A stretch of 64,000 nucleotides of DNA, taken from assembly GCA_027579435.1 (NCBI GenBank), contig JANBPK010000922.1, positions 1-64,000 of the forward strand, in the 5' to 3' direction. This DNA is from Candolleomyces eurysporus. Taxonomy: Eukaryota; Basidiomycota; Agaricomycetes; Agaricales; Psathyrellaceae. The notes under the pieces are model-generated. The model did not search any database. It saw only the letters and a list, made by a program, of their open reading frames with translations, and was not told the origin of the DNA. Made by a program: the position numbers and the translations under genes. Shown piece by piece: positions 47,928-59,593 of the stretch. Every line of letters begins with the position of its first letter. Within the stretch, counting starts at the first letter, position 1.

Positions 47928-48360
47928 TCACGATCCGTTGGCCCCAACTTTGCGCTCGGCGGTCACTACAACCATATACCAAACCAGTTAAACAAGCGTT
48001 AAGAACAAAAAGGGAACCAATCGCACCCCAGCTTCTCCGATCCATAGGACACTGCTGCTTCGACGCATTCGTATTGAGCCACTTGTACAGGCAATGCATA
48101 TGAAATACATGTGAACATTCGCCCCAAACTACGTGACGATGGACGATGGGCCGTCAGCTAAACGCGTCCCTGCTCAAAGAAGAGTCAATAAACGTACTCA
48201 GAGGGCAGTCGTCTCCAGGCATCTTACACCCTGGGCAGCATCCTTCGTATGGTACGCGACAGATCCCGCACACATCGCCCTCTTCACCGTCTTCCTCTGA
48301 GTGTCCTGTATCCCACCGCCAGGAAGCCACCGCATGCCAGTGCTTGACTGTGACTTTCAT
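47928..48360 (-). CDS. apc11: Anaphase-promoting complex subunit 11, RING-H2
   Basis: Three exons (48198-48360, 48027-48128, 47928-47947), 94 residues. Begins MKVTVKHWHAVASWRWDTG, the hallmark start of Apc11. The RING-H2 follows: CGICRVPYEGCCPGCKMPGD, CPLIWGECSHVFHMHCLYKW, LNTNASKQQCPMDRRSW. Apc11 is the catalytic RING subunit of the APC/C ubiquitin ligase and pairs with the cullin Apc2. The last metal-ligand pair reads CPMD rather than CPMC. The last exon codes only six residues (VGANGS) and is the least certain part. The Met at 48360 is chosen over upstream in-frame Mets because of the family start. Confidence 0.93.
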
Positions 48361-48605
48361 TGAGCACTCTGATTCGGCGTATTCTGCTGAATGCTGTTGC
48401 TCGAGATGCGTCGCGGGGGTGATGGAGGTCGAAGAGCAAGGGGAGTATGGCACCGCCACACATGTCGACGCGTCGCGTCGCGTGAGACGTTCATTTCGGA
48501 AAGGGTTTCGCAGGCTCTAATTGTACGGATCTATGGAACAACAGTCTAAACGAAATTTCTAAGTGTGTCTATTACTCAATCCAATAGAACTACGGTGGGG
48601 CTCCT

Positions 48606-49494
48606 CTAGACCTTGCCCATGGGCTTGCGACCCGAAATTACATAGAAAATGGAACCCTTTAAGCATAATTTGGCGCGTCAGATATCGCAATCTCTGCAGA
48701 TAAAAGTGCAACGAGAACATACGTTGTAGATTCCTTTGATATCCTCCTTCGCCATACGACCATCTTTGGGCCACAGCAAGATGTACGTCGCTAACCACTC
48801 AAAGAATCCAGAGAACCAGCCAACCTGGTGGCCAGTCGAAGTAATACGATAACGTCAGAGATGAAGTTAGCGCAAAATACGGAAGAGCACTGGACAAGAC
48901 TCGACGCACAGGATCCCAAGGGTTCATATTGCAATGGACCATATGTATTGCTTCTGCGAGCGTCATATGGGTATGCGGCTCCTCGGTATACATTTTGAAC
49001 ATATAGTTGAAGCGACCGTCATCGTATTCGCCGATCTTGGTGTAGACTTCAGAGTCTGAACCGTGCTTTGCGCGATGCATGTTCTTAATCCTCAGCCGGA
49101 AAAAAGGGTCGGGGAGCCAGGTGCCCCAAGTCATGTACCTGTTAAAGAGGGCCACCATAAGGCGATGAAGTGAGCGTCTGCGCAACGCCGAAAGGAAGGG
49201 ACAGCGAGACTCACGAAAGCCCGGAGTGGATGACGAGCACCGCCAGTAACGAGAGAACGACTCCAAACTTGATATCGCGGAAGCCATTGTAACTGTGAGC
49301 AAGCCGATTTAGTAAAGGCGTGTTTTTCTAGCTCTTGAAGCGGTTTGAACATATACGTACGTATCTATCGGCCAGATAATACCGTCGCCGTCCCTATCAA
49401 AGAAAGCGACATGTCCTTGCAAAGGCGTGTTCTTGCTCTCTGGGTCAAAGCCAGTTCCAGATGCAGACGAAACTGGATCTCGCGGGGCAACCAT
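48606..49494 (-). CDS. Caleosin/peroxygenase family protein
   Basis: Five exons (49361-49494, 49215-49292, 48910-49138, 48723-48824, 48606-48656), 197 residues. A short N-terminal region leads to GHVAFFDRDGDGIIWPIDTY, which holds the haem-ligand His of the family and one EF-hand (D-x-D-x-D-G loop). An amphipathic/hydrophobic segment with FRDIKFGVVLSLLAVLVIHSGLS follows. Then WLPDPFFRLRIKNMHRAKHG, MTLAEAIHMVHCN, and the terminal GWFSGFFEWLATYILLWPKDG with KEDIKGIYN. Caleosins bind Ca2+, sit on lipid droplets or membranes, and many oxidise lipids as haem peroxygenases. A decayed copy lies at 32492-33224. Confidence 0.94.
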
Positions 49495-49770
49495 GGAGGG
49501 GGTTCTAGAGGTAGGGATAAAGGTGCGGTTGAAACCCAGGATTAAGACGCGGCGGGTTTTTATGGCTCGCTTTGATCGGGGGTGATGTCAGAATGCGGAA
49601 GGACTTGACCCAAATTGAGCAGTCGAAGGCGAACAAGATATGTTGGGTCCAGTACCTTTGCGCAAAGAGCTCAAATTCTCTGAAAGACTGCACGAATAAG
49701 CTAAAAGGAATACAATGTACATGACAGGCATTGCCTACGGGCTCAGTGATTCTGCCTTTCGTTTAAGCAG
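49495..49770. other. Caleosin promoter region
   Basis: Region around 49555-49600 (minus strand: tgacatcacccccgatcaaagc) is shared with the region upstream of the decayed caleosin. The short palindrome tttgcgcaaa at about 49657 recurs as ctgcgcaaag near 50928. Confidence 0.45.
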
Positions 49771-50800
49771 TTAGTCCATGAGATTCAGGAGACCATACTC
49801 TTTCCTCCAACGAGAAGGTCCGTCCCAGACTACGCTTTGCGCTACATCTAACAGTAGAGCAAGCCTATCCCCGTCAACTTCGTTCGCGCAGAAACTGAAC
49901 TCTAACTCGTCCAGTTTGGTAGTCTTGATTTCACCGGCGTGGTGAGATTCCACCTCTGTGCTTGCTCTTACTGACAATAAGTCTGTGAAGGGCGAAGAAA
50001 TTCGTGGTACGCCTTGATCTGGTGCTGAAAGTTGCGAGCCAGCAGTAGCCGAAGTTGATTTGTCGAAGGATACTTCAAGTTCAGTGTAGACGGCAGCAGA
50101 CAAACTATTTGCGGGCACCTTCAGCAAAGGGTGAATATGGCGAGCCGCAACTTGTACATCTTGGAGAACGGGACAATCGGCGAAAATGGTCCAATACGCC
50201 TCGTTCAGACCCAAATCGACGATAAGGATACGAAGATTCGCGAAGGACCAGAGCCGTCGCTGAACGGTTTCGGGGTCAGGGAACAGGAGACCTTCACCTC
50301 GAGAGCAACGGCTCTTGGAGCTGGTAGTCTCCCAGGGGGGATACGGTATTTCAGGTTTTTGAACGCTGTCATAGGAAGCACAATGGGATGCCTACAATTT
50401 GGCTATAGAAATGTCTTTCTGAGCGCGAGTGTTCCATGTCTGGATAGTGGGAACACGGTAATAATTGGAGGTGGGCCACGAAAATGTGGTTGAGATTTAT
50501 GATTGAAGCGGCAGTGGTCGTGTTGAGCCCAATATATCTGACTTCGTGGAAACGAATCCGCAAGCTTGCTAGCAACGCAAAAACTGTTTGAATGGCATGT
50601 CAGATTTTGAGCCTGAATAGATTTGAGAAGGGATGATGTCCAAGAGATTTGACATGGTTGCATCTCCAAGTAACGAAGCATGGGCGCTCCGCCAGCAAGA
50701 AAATCTGGTGGAAGTCGACCATGGAACCATCTGGGTCTGGTGGTCCGTATTTTGAGATATTCCAAGTTATGGGCCGTCCTGGGACAAAGTCGCTTATCTA
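49771..50800 (-). pseudogene. F-box/LRR relic
   Basis: Two separate minus-strand frames match successive parts of the F-box gene at 52346-54053. The upstream piece has MEYLKI, LPPDFLAGGAPMLRYLEMQ and SWTSSLLKS (compare NLEYLKI, SPFAGGVPSLRYLEL and PWTSHLLQS). The downstream one has KTTKLDELEFSFCANEVDGD and a SVVWD end (compare SPKLDRLEFNSCMDE and NVLWDKV). The F-box itself and most of the middle are missing or garbled and no homopolymer N explains it. Confidence 0.75.
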
Positions 50801-51191
50801 GCCCTTGTCTCCTGAAAGTCTTGTTCTCGTTTCAGTAGGGTTTATACATGAACATGAATTTACTAACATTTTACACATGCTGACTTTCAAATTTAGAACT
50901 CGAAGGTAGAAGAGGACACGGCGGACCTCTGCGCAAAGAGCCCTCAAATTTTTGAGCAAAGGTAGGCACAAATTATGACGAATACAAAGTAGAGAAATAC
51001 ATGACGGGGATTACTTTCCTAATGACTATTCATCCATAATTTAAAGGAGCCCACTCCGCCTCTCCGTCTGAGGATCTAATCTTATCTTATCTCGGTCACC
51101 TACCTCAACAGCCATCAGCCACACCATATGGACTTGACTTCTATCCTATCGCCCGCATGCTACATTCCTGATTCAATGTGCTTTCCTCCAT

Positions 51192-51199
51192 TATAAAAG
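51192..51199 (+). promoter_or_regulatory. TATA box upstream of 51335 gene
   Basis: TATAAAAG stands about 140 bp before the ATG at 51335, in a fungal promoter-like position. Motif only. Confidence 0.4.
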
Positions 51200-51334
51200 G
51201 CGGGAGCTGGTGGTCAGGATTCTGGAAGCATCCGGCACCCACTTGCACCAACTGCGCACCACACGATTTCACGGGGCATCCACGTCTTCAACGTCGCACA
51301 GGCATCAAAGGGTGGCTCTGAGCCCAAATTCGTC

Positions 51335-52120
51335 ATGCTCCAATCCAGCTTCCGACGTAGTGCATTCCTCTTGATTGCCACTGGGGTCCTAACCTTCACC
51401 GCTTTCTCCTACCTCTCCAGCTCCCAGAGCTTGAATACGTTCTCCACCCTTACCAAAGCTTGGATATCCGAAGCTCGCTGTATAACACACCGAGGAAATA
51501 GCTGCGGCACCATGACGACCACCGCATCCTGGACCTCTTCTCTCTCCGGCTTCCTCGACAGAGCAGACCCCTACCGACGCTCTCCCACCGAATTCAAACC
51601 ACCCCGCTCGGCACTCCAACTCGCAGTGCTGCGCAACGCGCCTGCCGAGCCCGAAGGCTTCACTCTCGCTGTCTTCTCTTCCGATGGGCATACGCCTGAC
51701 GGCGAGAAGCGATACGCAGTCGACAATCACGGGATCGTTCATGTTCTTCAAGAAGAGGACGTCAGCACCCTCCAGTCCCTCGTTGGAACCGTTCTGGAGC
51801 TGCCGGCAACAGAGGCGTTTAGAAATACGTGGGTGTTGAGGTATCAAAGGACCTCCCAGCCCATTGAACGAATCCTCGTCCCCAAGACTACCCTGCCCGC
51901 GGCCCCCGCGACCAATTACGAGGACGAGTTTGCAGAGACGAGTGTTCAGGCGTTTAACTATGAGGAGAGGCAGTTGCGAAATCCTGTTCATGGAGTAGAG
52001 GTGTTGCCGCAGAGCTTGTGGGAGTTGACTGGATCGGTTTTGGAGGCTAGGAAGGTCGAAGGAGGTGAAGATCCCGCTGTGCTTTCTTACGTTCGAGGAT
52101 TACTTGGAAATGTGTTCTAA
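51335..52120 (+). CDS. Unknown protein with N-terminal membrane anchor
   Basis: Intronless 261-codon frame, GC-rich in third positions like the conserved genes. Residues about 9-28 (SAFLLIATGVLTFTAFSYL) could be a signal anchor; an inner Met (MTTTASWTSSL) is an alternative start. The body contains LAVLRNAPAEPEGFTLAVFSS and VEVLPQSLWELTGSVLEARK, and no family is recognised. It is flanked by F-box-type genes on the other strand and does not resemble them. A TATA box and clean length support it as a real gene. Confidence 0.7.
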   Translation: MLQSSFRRSAFLLIATGVLTFTAFSYLSSSQSLNTFSTLTKAWISEARCITHRGNSCGTMTTTASWTSSLSGFLDRADPYRRSPTEFKPPRSALQLAVLRNAPAEPEGFTLAVFSSDGHTPDGEKRYAVDNHGIVHVLQEEDVSTLQSLVGTVLELPATEAFRNTWVLRYQRTSQPIERILVPKTTLPAAPATNYEDEFAETSVQAFNYEERQLRNPVHGVEVLPQSLWELTGSVLEARKVEGGEDPAVLSYVRGLLGNVF

Positions 52121-52345
52121 ATACCTCACGAAATCGTTGTGTTCGTAATTGTAATAGTATGTACGCTTCTGCTATAGACCATACCTGGGGCTACGATATC
52201 TAGTCCTTCCCGACTCAACACGCTGCTAAATGTCTGAGTTGGCGGCGAGATGAAGCGATATTCACCATCACCAAACTTCCGATACGAATTGCGCCATTTC
52301 TTCGATATCATGAGGGATCAGTTCTCCACAATCGTTATTCCTGGT

Positions 52346-54053
52346 TCAAACCTTGTCCCACAAAACGTTTGTAGCTAGAGCTGACATCCGAGAAAGGGTC
52401 TCCGAGTCAATTTCGTCCATACAGGAATTGAACTCCAACCTGTCCAGCTTCGGGGAAGTATCAACGTGAGGGGAGTCTTCACAAGATAGCGCGCGCTTCT
52501 CCAGAGCGTCCACCACCCGCCGAGCGATCCATATCCCGCCTAGCGCATTTTGGTGGCATGCCATGCCGCCAACTCTGAGTAATCGGAGAGCGGGGAAAGG
52601 GATTTGTACACTCTGCAAGCTCGCAGGTGCGGGTNGGGGGGTGCCATTGTTCCAGTAGAAACTCCACAAATCCATCCACATTGGTGGCGGCAATATGGAT
52701 AGCTTTCAAAACCAATGAAAGAGCAAGCTCCGCCCAATACGACCGGGGAAGCTCAATATTGAGAACGAGGATGCGCAGGTTCGTAAGGGACCAGAGCCGT
52801 TCAAAGGTGGCGGGATTGGGAAACAGGAACTGTTCGTGAAGTGGTAGGAGTCGTCCATCCCTGGATTGAACCCTGATTTTGGCCCACGGAGAGTAAACCA
52901 ACCAGGTCTTGGAGTTATATCTGAGACCCAACAATGTTGACAATGATATGTTCTGATAGCGACTATCCCATGCCTGGATAGAATAGCCGTTCCTCCATTC
53001 ACCTCTACCAGACTCTGTCGTCGAGAGTCGAATGCATTCAGGTGAGATGGGGTCTCGATGTTGATTCCCAATAGCGTGTCTCCAGGCCAAGAGGAGCTGG
53101 TTGATGCTTGCTGCCGTTTCGACCTGGTCAGGTAGAAAGACATCGAGCACAAGGTGTGTAATATTGTTTGGAGAGATCCGCATTCGCCCTAACACAGTGC
53201 AGAGTATGTGAAGCGTGCCTGATATCTCAAGCGATTTGAGTGAGTGAAGCTGAATGCTGGATTCGACGTCGTGGAGGGAGGGGTTTTGAACCTCTTCATG
53301 AATAAATTCGAGGTGGAGGGTTTTGAGGTGAGGAGCACGACGGAGGCAATCGTAGAACTCCGATGTTGGTGGAGGTGCGGGGCGCATGAGGAGATGGGTC
53401 AGGCGTGTTGATTGAAGGAGGTGAGACGTCCAAGGAACCCAGAACTGAATTAGTTCCAAGTAACGAAGGCTGGGCACTCCGCCAGCAAATGGGGATTCCA
53501 AACGGTCTGTAAAGTGATGGCCAGCTGCGATCTTGAGGTACTCCAGATTATCTGCGCTCCTGATTGCATCGAACAGGCCGATCAGTGTCGTTGCGTCGTG
53601 CCTGACGGATTCGAGTTTGATGACGACGGATTTCAGCTGGGAAGCATTGCCCAGGATCTTCTTTGCTTGACGAACGACTGGTGGCCGGAGAGCCGCACCG
53701 CACTGCACATACAGAAGCGCGTTCCCCGCGTTCTTGGAAACGAAGTCGACCATGTTCGCTGTTGTTTTTGGGCCTAAGTAGACATTCGTCCAGAGCCATG
53801 AGCTCTGCAATATGAGTACTCTCCAGGAGTGGCAGACACGGCCGAGGAGGGCTGGAGTCGGGACAGACGGATGGATCGTTCTTTGGCGTTCGGCCAAGCC
53901 GTCATATAGACCAGACGCAAAGGAGAAGATCTCTCCAAGGATGTCCGGTGGGAGAAGTTGGTGGATGGGCAAGTGAGCGTTTCGGAGACGTTTGAGGTCG
54001 ACGAGGTTTTTCTCGAGTTGTGCGATTTGTAGATCGAATTCTTGGACAGCCAT
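52346..54053 (-). CDS. F-box/LRR-type protein
   Basis: 569 codons once the N at 52635 is dropped; with it the frame ends near 52479. From MAVQEFDLQIAQLEKNLVDL, an N-terminal coiled helix, then the F-box (HQLLPPDILGEIFSFASG, RVCHSWRVLILQSSWLW). Irregular leucine-rich segments run to KLDRLEFNSCMDE and NVLWDKV. This is a different subfamily from the genes at 9-25 kb: the F-box starts PPDILGEIF and the helix lies directly in front. The frame is open upstream to 54242, but an acceptor-like site precedes the Met at 54053 and that Met begins the conserved helix. A role as SCF substrate receptor is inferred. Confidence 0.88.
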
Positions 54054-54636
54054 CGAGATGGTGGATGTAGTTCGGTCCTGCAAGCTAGGAATGCTTATCA
54101 AGTGCTCAGTTCTGTTCACAAGAGTTCGGATCAGTGCCACGACCGGTCGATCGCGACGGCGTTTGCCTTGGTGCGTATTTAACTTTGAAGATACAAGTTT
54201 TCTTATGGTGAATGTGGTACCAGTACTCAGCGAAAAAGACATATGAGTCTATCTCACTGAATTCAATCGAATTGGTTCTCGCCTCTGAGCGCACCCCCAG
54301 GATGTTGTGGATTCTGAAGGGCCATCAAGACGTTCCAACTTGTCCGTTCCGAGGCTTCACAGTGGGCGTAATGATCGTGATACGTGAGGCCGGGCAGAGT
54401 TACTGGGCCATGAAAAAGATATAAGCCCTTGCAATACTTGATGCTCCCGGAACTTCTACGCCTGCCACTCATCTTTGGAGTTACCTGGCTGATCTGGCAA
54501 CCCCTGACGCCTGCTCCACCGAGCGCGTTTCGGATTTGACATTGTGTCGATACATGACCGCATGGACTGACCTATCACCAGCTACAGCCGTTGCGATACT
54601 CGCTGGATGAGCACCTCGCGAAATGAACATTCATGC

Positions 54637-56533
54637 CTACAAACAGGAGCATTGTGAATGATGACTATCCTTTACCCTGCTGAAGCGATTCCTCGACTCC
54701 GAAAACAACTTGACCGCTAACTGTCCTGCAACAACAAGGTCATCATTGGTCCCGTTGAAAGTCTTGTAAGAATCGCAGAATCTGAGAACTCGAAGAGCGG
54801 GGAAGGGGATTGTGGCTTCCGTACCCTCTCCTCCTTCTCCTGCCGCTCTCCCTGCTTCATGTCCAAGTTCCCCCTCCCAATACCCACGAAACCCCTTCGC
54901 GTCATCATCACCATAAACCAAAACCCGAAGCGACCCACATCGTCTACTGAGCACTTTCCACAAATGGCTGGGTAGGTCCACGGTTGTGATGAGAATCTGA
55001 AGGTTAGAAAGGGACCAGCCAAGAGTCTGAGTATCAGTATCAATGCCCATGGCATCCATACCGACGTGCGAGGTGGAGGGCGGGGAATTGGACGACGTCA
55101 GTGAGCCAAAGTGCTGGGATAAAATACCACAAGGGAACTCCACATCCGGCCCTTGCCGTTCAAACCTTCCATCAAGACAGTAAACAGCGACTTCGGCCCA
55201 AGGTGGACATGTTGTATCGACTTCGCTGGTGTTATAGCTAGCGTCAGTTACAACGGTAACCTCATTGTGGGGGGGGTAGCGCCAGATCTTGAGAAGGAGG
55301 AACGCTCTTCAGCCCACGGCGATCCCACCATTGAAAAAGGTATCCTAGACCGTTGAAGTTTGGATTCTCGTGGCGGGTTGCCGGGATCCACGTCGGGAAT
55401 ACCTCTAAGCGCTCTGCAACGACCCAATCCCCAATGCTGACGGCACTGTGACACCCTTTCCAAGCCTCACAGAACTGCCCTACACCCGTACCCGTATCCA
55501 CATCGTTGGGTATCGTAAAAGCCAGCCCAATATGCCCGAGCTTTCCAGGCACGACCCTGAGATTCCCCAAAACCGCGCACATCACTGAAAGACTACCGGA
55601 AAGGTCGAGCGATTCGAGCTTGGATAGCAAGACGACGTCTTGGAGCTTCCTGAGAGGGCTGCTGAAGTCCATTGCATCGCTAGCCTCAATAGGGAAGCGT
55701 AGGTGGAGCTTCCTGAGCAGCGGTAGACTGCGCAGAATGCCGATAAGGCTGGACAAAGGCCCGCTGATTCCGAAAGTGAGGTCGTGCCGTGAGGGATAGT
55801 ACAGCACTGGGGCAGGTTCCATAATCAGATGAGTGAGCTGTGTTGATTGGAGGAAAGACAAAGGGACACTACAACCCCTCAACTCCAACTTCCGGAGATT
55901 GGGCGTCCCTCCAGGGAAAGCCGTATCAATGGTGGGAATGAGTACGTCGCCCCAGTCTTCATTCTCGTCCGACCCCATACCAGAAATAACTTTGAATGAT
56001 TCCAATTTATCTGCACGTCCGGTAGCAAGCCGCAAAACATCCCCAATCCACCCGAGGGATCTGCTCTGCAGCGTGATTGATTTCAGCTGTGAAGTCCTTG
56101 ACATTAAAGCGGCGATAGGTGGATTGTGGGCATCTTTGTCGCTGTCGAGATTGCAGAACACCTGCAGCGGTCCCTCGGTACCCGCGTTGTTGAGGATAAA
56201 GTCCAACATCGGCGATTTCGAGCCAGAGTTGACGTAGATATCCGACCAGAGCCACGGACTGTGCAGCACAAACGTTCGCCAGGAATGGCAGACGTGGCTG
56301 GCTGGGAGGATGAGTTGGATTGGAGTTTTAAAGTTGTCATAGTCGTCCTCGTCGTGGTTAGAAGCGCTGTATTAAGCTGTGAACCTAAATATTTCTCCAA
56401 AAATCTCGGATGGGAACTGGTTGATAGGCAGGAGGGCGTTTCGGCGGCATTTGAGTTTGCAGAGTTTCTCTTCGAGTATGGCGATTTGGCATTCGACTTC
56501 GTGCAAGGAGGTACTTGAGCCTTGCATTTTCAT
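54637..56533 (-). CDS. F-box/LRR-type protein with homopolymer shift and in-frame TAA
   Basis: Removing one base of the 8-G run at 55267-55274 joins two frames into 632 codons. MKMQGSSTSLHEVECQIAIL and LPINQFPSEIFGEIFRF form the helix plus F-box start. ASHVCHSWRTFVLHSPWLW and leucine-rich segments follow. Past the run, PPWAEVAVYCLDGRFERQ matches SPWAKIRVQSRDGRLLP of the neighbour. A TAA at 56372-56374 interrupts the F-box (FRFTA-stop-YSAS). The frame is otherwise continuous, so it is either a recent nonsense mutation, a base error, or part of a small in-frame intron (acceptor-like ag sites exist; no strong donor). Confidence 0.75.
55267..55274. other. 8-G run, probably one base too long
   Basis: Deleting one G turns DLALPPPQ-stop into a continued frame that aligns with the paralogous F-box gene at 52.9 kb. 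Confidence 0.8.
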
Positions 56534-57036
56534 GTGTTGGACGTTGATTGGCGAGGTGGAAGTGGAAAATAACTGCACCCGGGTCCGATCACAGTGTTAG
56601 CCCTCGGGGCAAGTGCCAAATAAGGTACTCCGGCAAAGNTTTTTTCGTTTGAAACGCGACAATGGAGGCCTTTCGACCAAATAAGCTCTTTCCACACAAT
56701 CCTTATCACCAATAAGATGAAATTAAGTCAATTGATACAAAGCTTATGGGCAGAGGCAGTCTCCAAACGGAGTATGAGACCCCTTCGCTTCTTGTACCGC
56801 CGCGTATTTGTCTTTGAATAATTTTGAGCTTCCTTCAGTGCCAGACCGTCATCAGTGGTTCCGGAGCTCTGGTCACTGATAATCCGAACACAATTTGTGA
56901 CGCATAAATGGGTTTACCAGAAGGACGGAGCTGAGCGGTTGTTCCGGTGGAGGCAAGACTGAACTCAATTGACAGCGGGAAACTTCAACCAAGACTTCGA
57001 AGTAATATAAATCTAATATTGTGCTGCATCGTTGCG

Positions 57037-59593
57037 TTACCACGATGCTCGAATCAGATCCGCAGCCCTTTCGGCGAGGATATACACAGGCGCCTGCGTG
57101 TGTGCAGACGGGACGTACGGCTTGAGAGGAAGGACGGCCGACAGATAGACCATCAGCATCATATGTATCAAAAGACCAACAATGGAAGACCAAACGTGAA
57201 AGTAGACTTACGATGACCGAAGCATCTACAACCCTCAAACCCTCAACGCCCTTCACCTTCAACTCACTATCTACAACACCGCCTGCACCGTTTCCTCGGC
57301 GGGACATCGCGGCAGTCCCAACTGGATGCCCAAACACCCCAGCCAGATCCCTCACCGCACTTTCGTATTCGCTTCTTGGCATTGTAGTGTTATCTGGATC
57401 TGGGCCCGAGTACCCTGTAATTACGCCATCCCATACTGGCCCACTGAACCAACGCTTTGTGAGACGGATACCCTCGCTTAGAGCTTCGAGGTCGAAGGGA
57501 TCGGAGAGGTAACCAATGTCGATGAGGGGAGGGTCGAAGGGGTTTGAGGAGGCTAGTTTGATTGACCCGCCTGGGTTGTTAAAGAATTAACAATGAGATA
57601 AGTATTTTGACACAGAGAGGCGGAATGAAAGAAAGATAGACATACGCGATTTGGGTGTGGTCAGTGCGATGACGGCGATCAGGGTAGGACCAGGTGCCTG
57701 TACATAATGATAATACGCACCATAGGGTCAGCAACGACATATCATGAGGATCTAGTAGGAGCCACATTTAGGGGAACTCGTACGTACACCAAAGTCAATC
57801 TCGATATGCGGTGTGTTCGGACCAGACGCAGGATCTTGGTATTTTGTCCACAACGATGAGTTCCCTGGAATTCTGCTCCACAGAAATCTTCTCGCGACGA
57901 CGTAGACTTCAGACATGGGCCCAGTACGGTTGGCTTCCCATTGGGCGAGGGCAGCAACTGTGTCAACACTATTTGATATATCAACACAAGGCCAAAACCT
58001 CATCAAGGACAGTGACGATCAGACGGGAGCGTTGGACGTACGGGGTGGCATTAGCGTTCATACTAAATGTAGTGAACAAGGAAACATGGTCGGACAATCC
58101 CTTTCCGACATCCGGAAGATGGTGAATAGTCTTCACGCCAACACTATCGAGGTGCACTTTGTCTCCAATGCCTGAGTTGAGCAAGATGTGAGGCGTTTCG
58201 AATGTGCCTCCGGACAGGACAACCTCTTTGCGTGCTGTTACGTTCAACACAGTATCTAATACGTCGGGTATCAACAAAAACAAAAGTAGACCAAGCCCTC
58301 GGATTATGACTTACTGGAAAGTAAGGAGCCGATCTCAACCGTTCGGATGTCTAGCCTGCCACCAGCCTTCGCTGCTGTAGGTAGAACTCGACGAACCCTG
58401 GCGTTCACGACGATACTGAAATTGGGCCGTGCCCTCGCCCGGGCACTCACGTAGCCCGTAGCAGCACTGCTGCGTTCTCCACCCCCGATTGTATACTGCA
58501 TCCAGGCTAAATTATGGCACGTCGAAGCGGGTAACAAGGAGAGGCGTCAGAGGAGAATAGTCGCAGGCGCGAGAATCGAGCACGTACTTAGCCCAACCGG
58601 CTTCCCCGTATTCCCATCCAGAATTTCGTCAAACTCTTGCTGAACCTTGGCGTTCCTCGTGAAGTTTCTATCAAACTCATCTGGAGAACTCCAAGGGAGG
58701 GCGACGCGGATGGGTCCGGTCTTCCCGTGATACCGAGGGTCGTACTGGCCTGTAGGGTCTCGTCCGCCAACGGGAAGGGTCCATTTCTCGTTCTGTTGTC
58801 GATCGAAGCGAAGGGGGTGGGTTAAGTAAGCTGACGAACAGCTAGGACGATTCGAGGTGCCGTACCTTGAAGATCCAGGGCTGTAGAGCATCCCAAGACC
58901 ACTTCTTCGAGTCTCCGCTCACCCTTCCCCAGAGATCGTAATCGTCTTTTGAACCACGGGTATATGCCATTGCATCTATTCATGATTGATATTAAGCATC
59001 GTTAGAGCCGCGACAATCGTATGGCAGCCCTGAACTCACTAATTGAGCTACTACCACCCAGCACGTACCCTCGCAGATAGGGTATCGACCGATTATTCGC
59101 GAAGGTCTGAGGTACAGTTGTATAGTTCCAGCTGTAGGTGCTGGGTATTGCCAGGGATAACCCCGGGACAGTGATTTCTTGGATGCCTTCATTGCTAAAT
59201 GAGCGGGATATTAGTCAACCGAAAGAAATTTGAATCTGGAAGCGCGACAAGGAGCCTCGACACAGACGAGGCTTACTTTGGACCTGCTTCAAGGAGCAAC
59301 ACACGGTTCCGAGCGTCTTCTGATAGTCTACTGGCAACAACCGAACCGGCTGTCCCACCTGCAGTATATTCGAAACAAACATCGATTGCAGTTAGCAATC
59401 ATTGACCCGATGCATGGAATTTGTACTGACCGCCGATGACCACAAAGTCGAATTTTGCTTGTGCCACGGAAGAGGACGCAAATTCCTCCAGGTTCTGATA
59501 GACCTTCGCTTGGACGCCGAGGTGGAGCCACGAGCTCCACAAGGCCAAGGTGAGAGCCAGAAGGCTTATACGCGAATCACGACTCCAAATCAT
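57037..59593 (-). CDS. Secreted GMC oxidoreductase (aryl-alcohol oxidase type)
   Basis: Many short exons (at least eight introns). The first is 59431-59593 and the last ends at the stop 57037-57039. The start MIWSRDSRISLLALTLALWSS gives a signal peptide to about residue 29. FAD-binding FDFVVIGG, then GGTAGSVVASRLSED, completes GxGxxG across an intron. YVLGGSSSINAMAYTRG is the GMC signature 1 region. VVLSGGTFETPHILLNSGIG is signature 2. Both catalytic His positions are present (GHPVGTAAM and PSAHTQAPVY), and VVDSELKVKGVEGLRVVDAS is intact. Secreted members oxidise alcohols to aldehydes and make H2O2 in lignocellulose decay. Exact substrate is open. Expected length is about 600 residues. Interior exon edges were not all fixed. 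Confidence 0.93.

Noticed and set aside
51389..51991. 200-codon minus-strand frame
   Set aside because: Antisense shadow of the GC-rich gene at 51335-52120.
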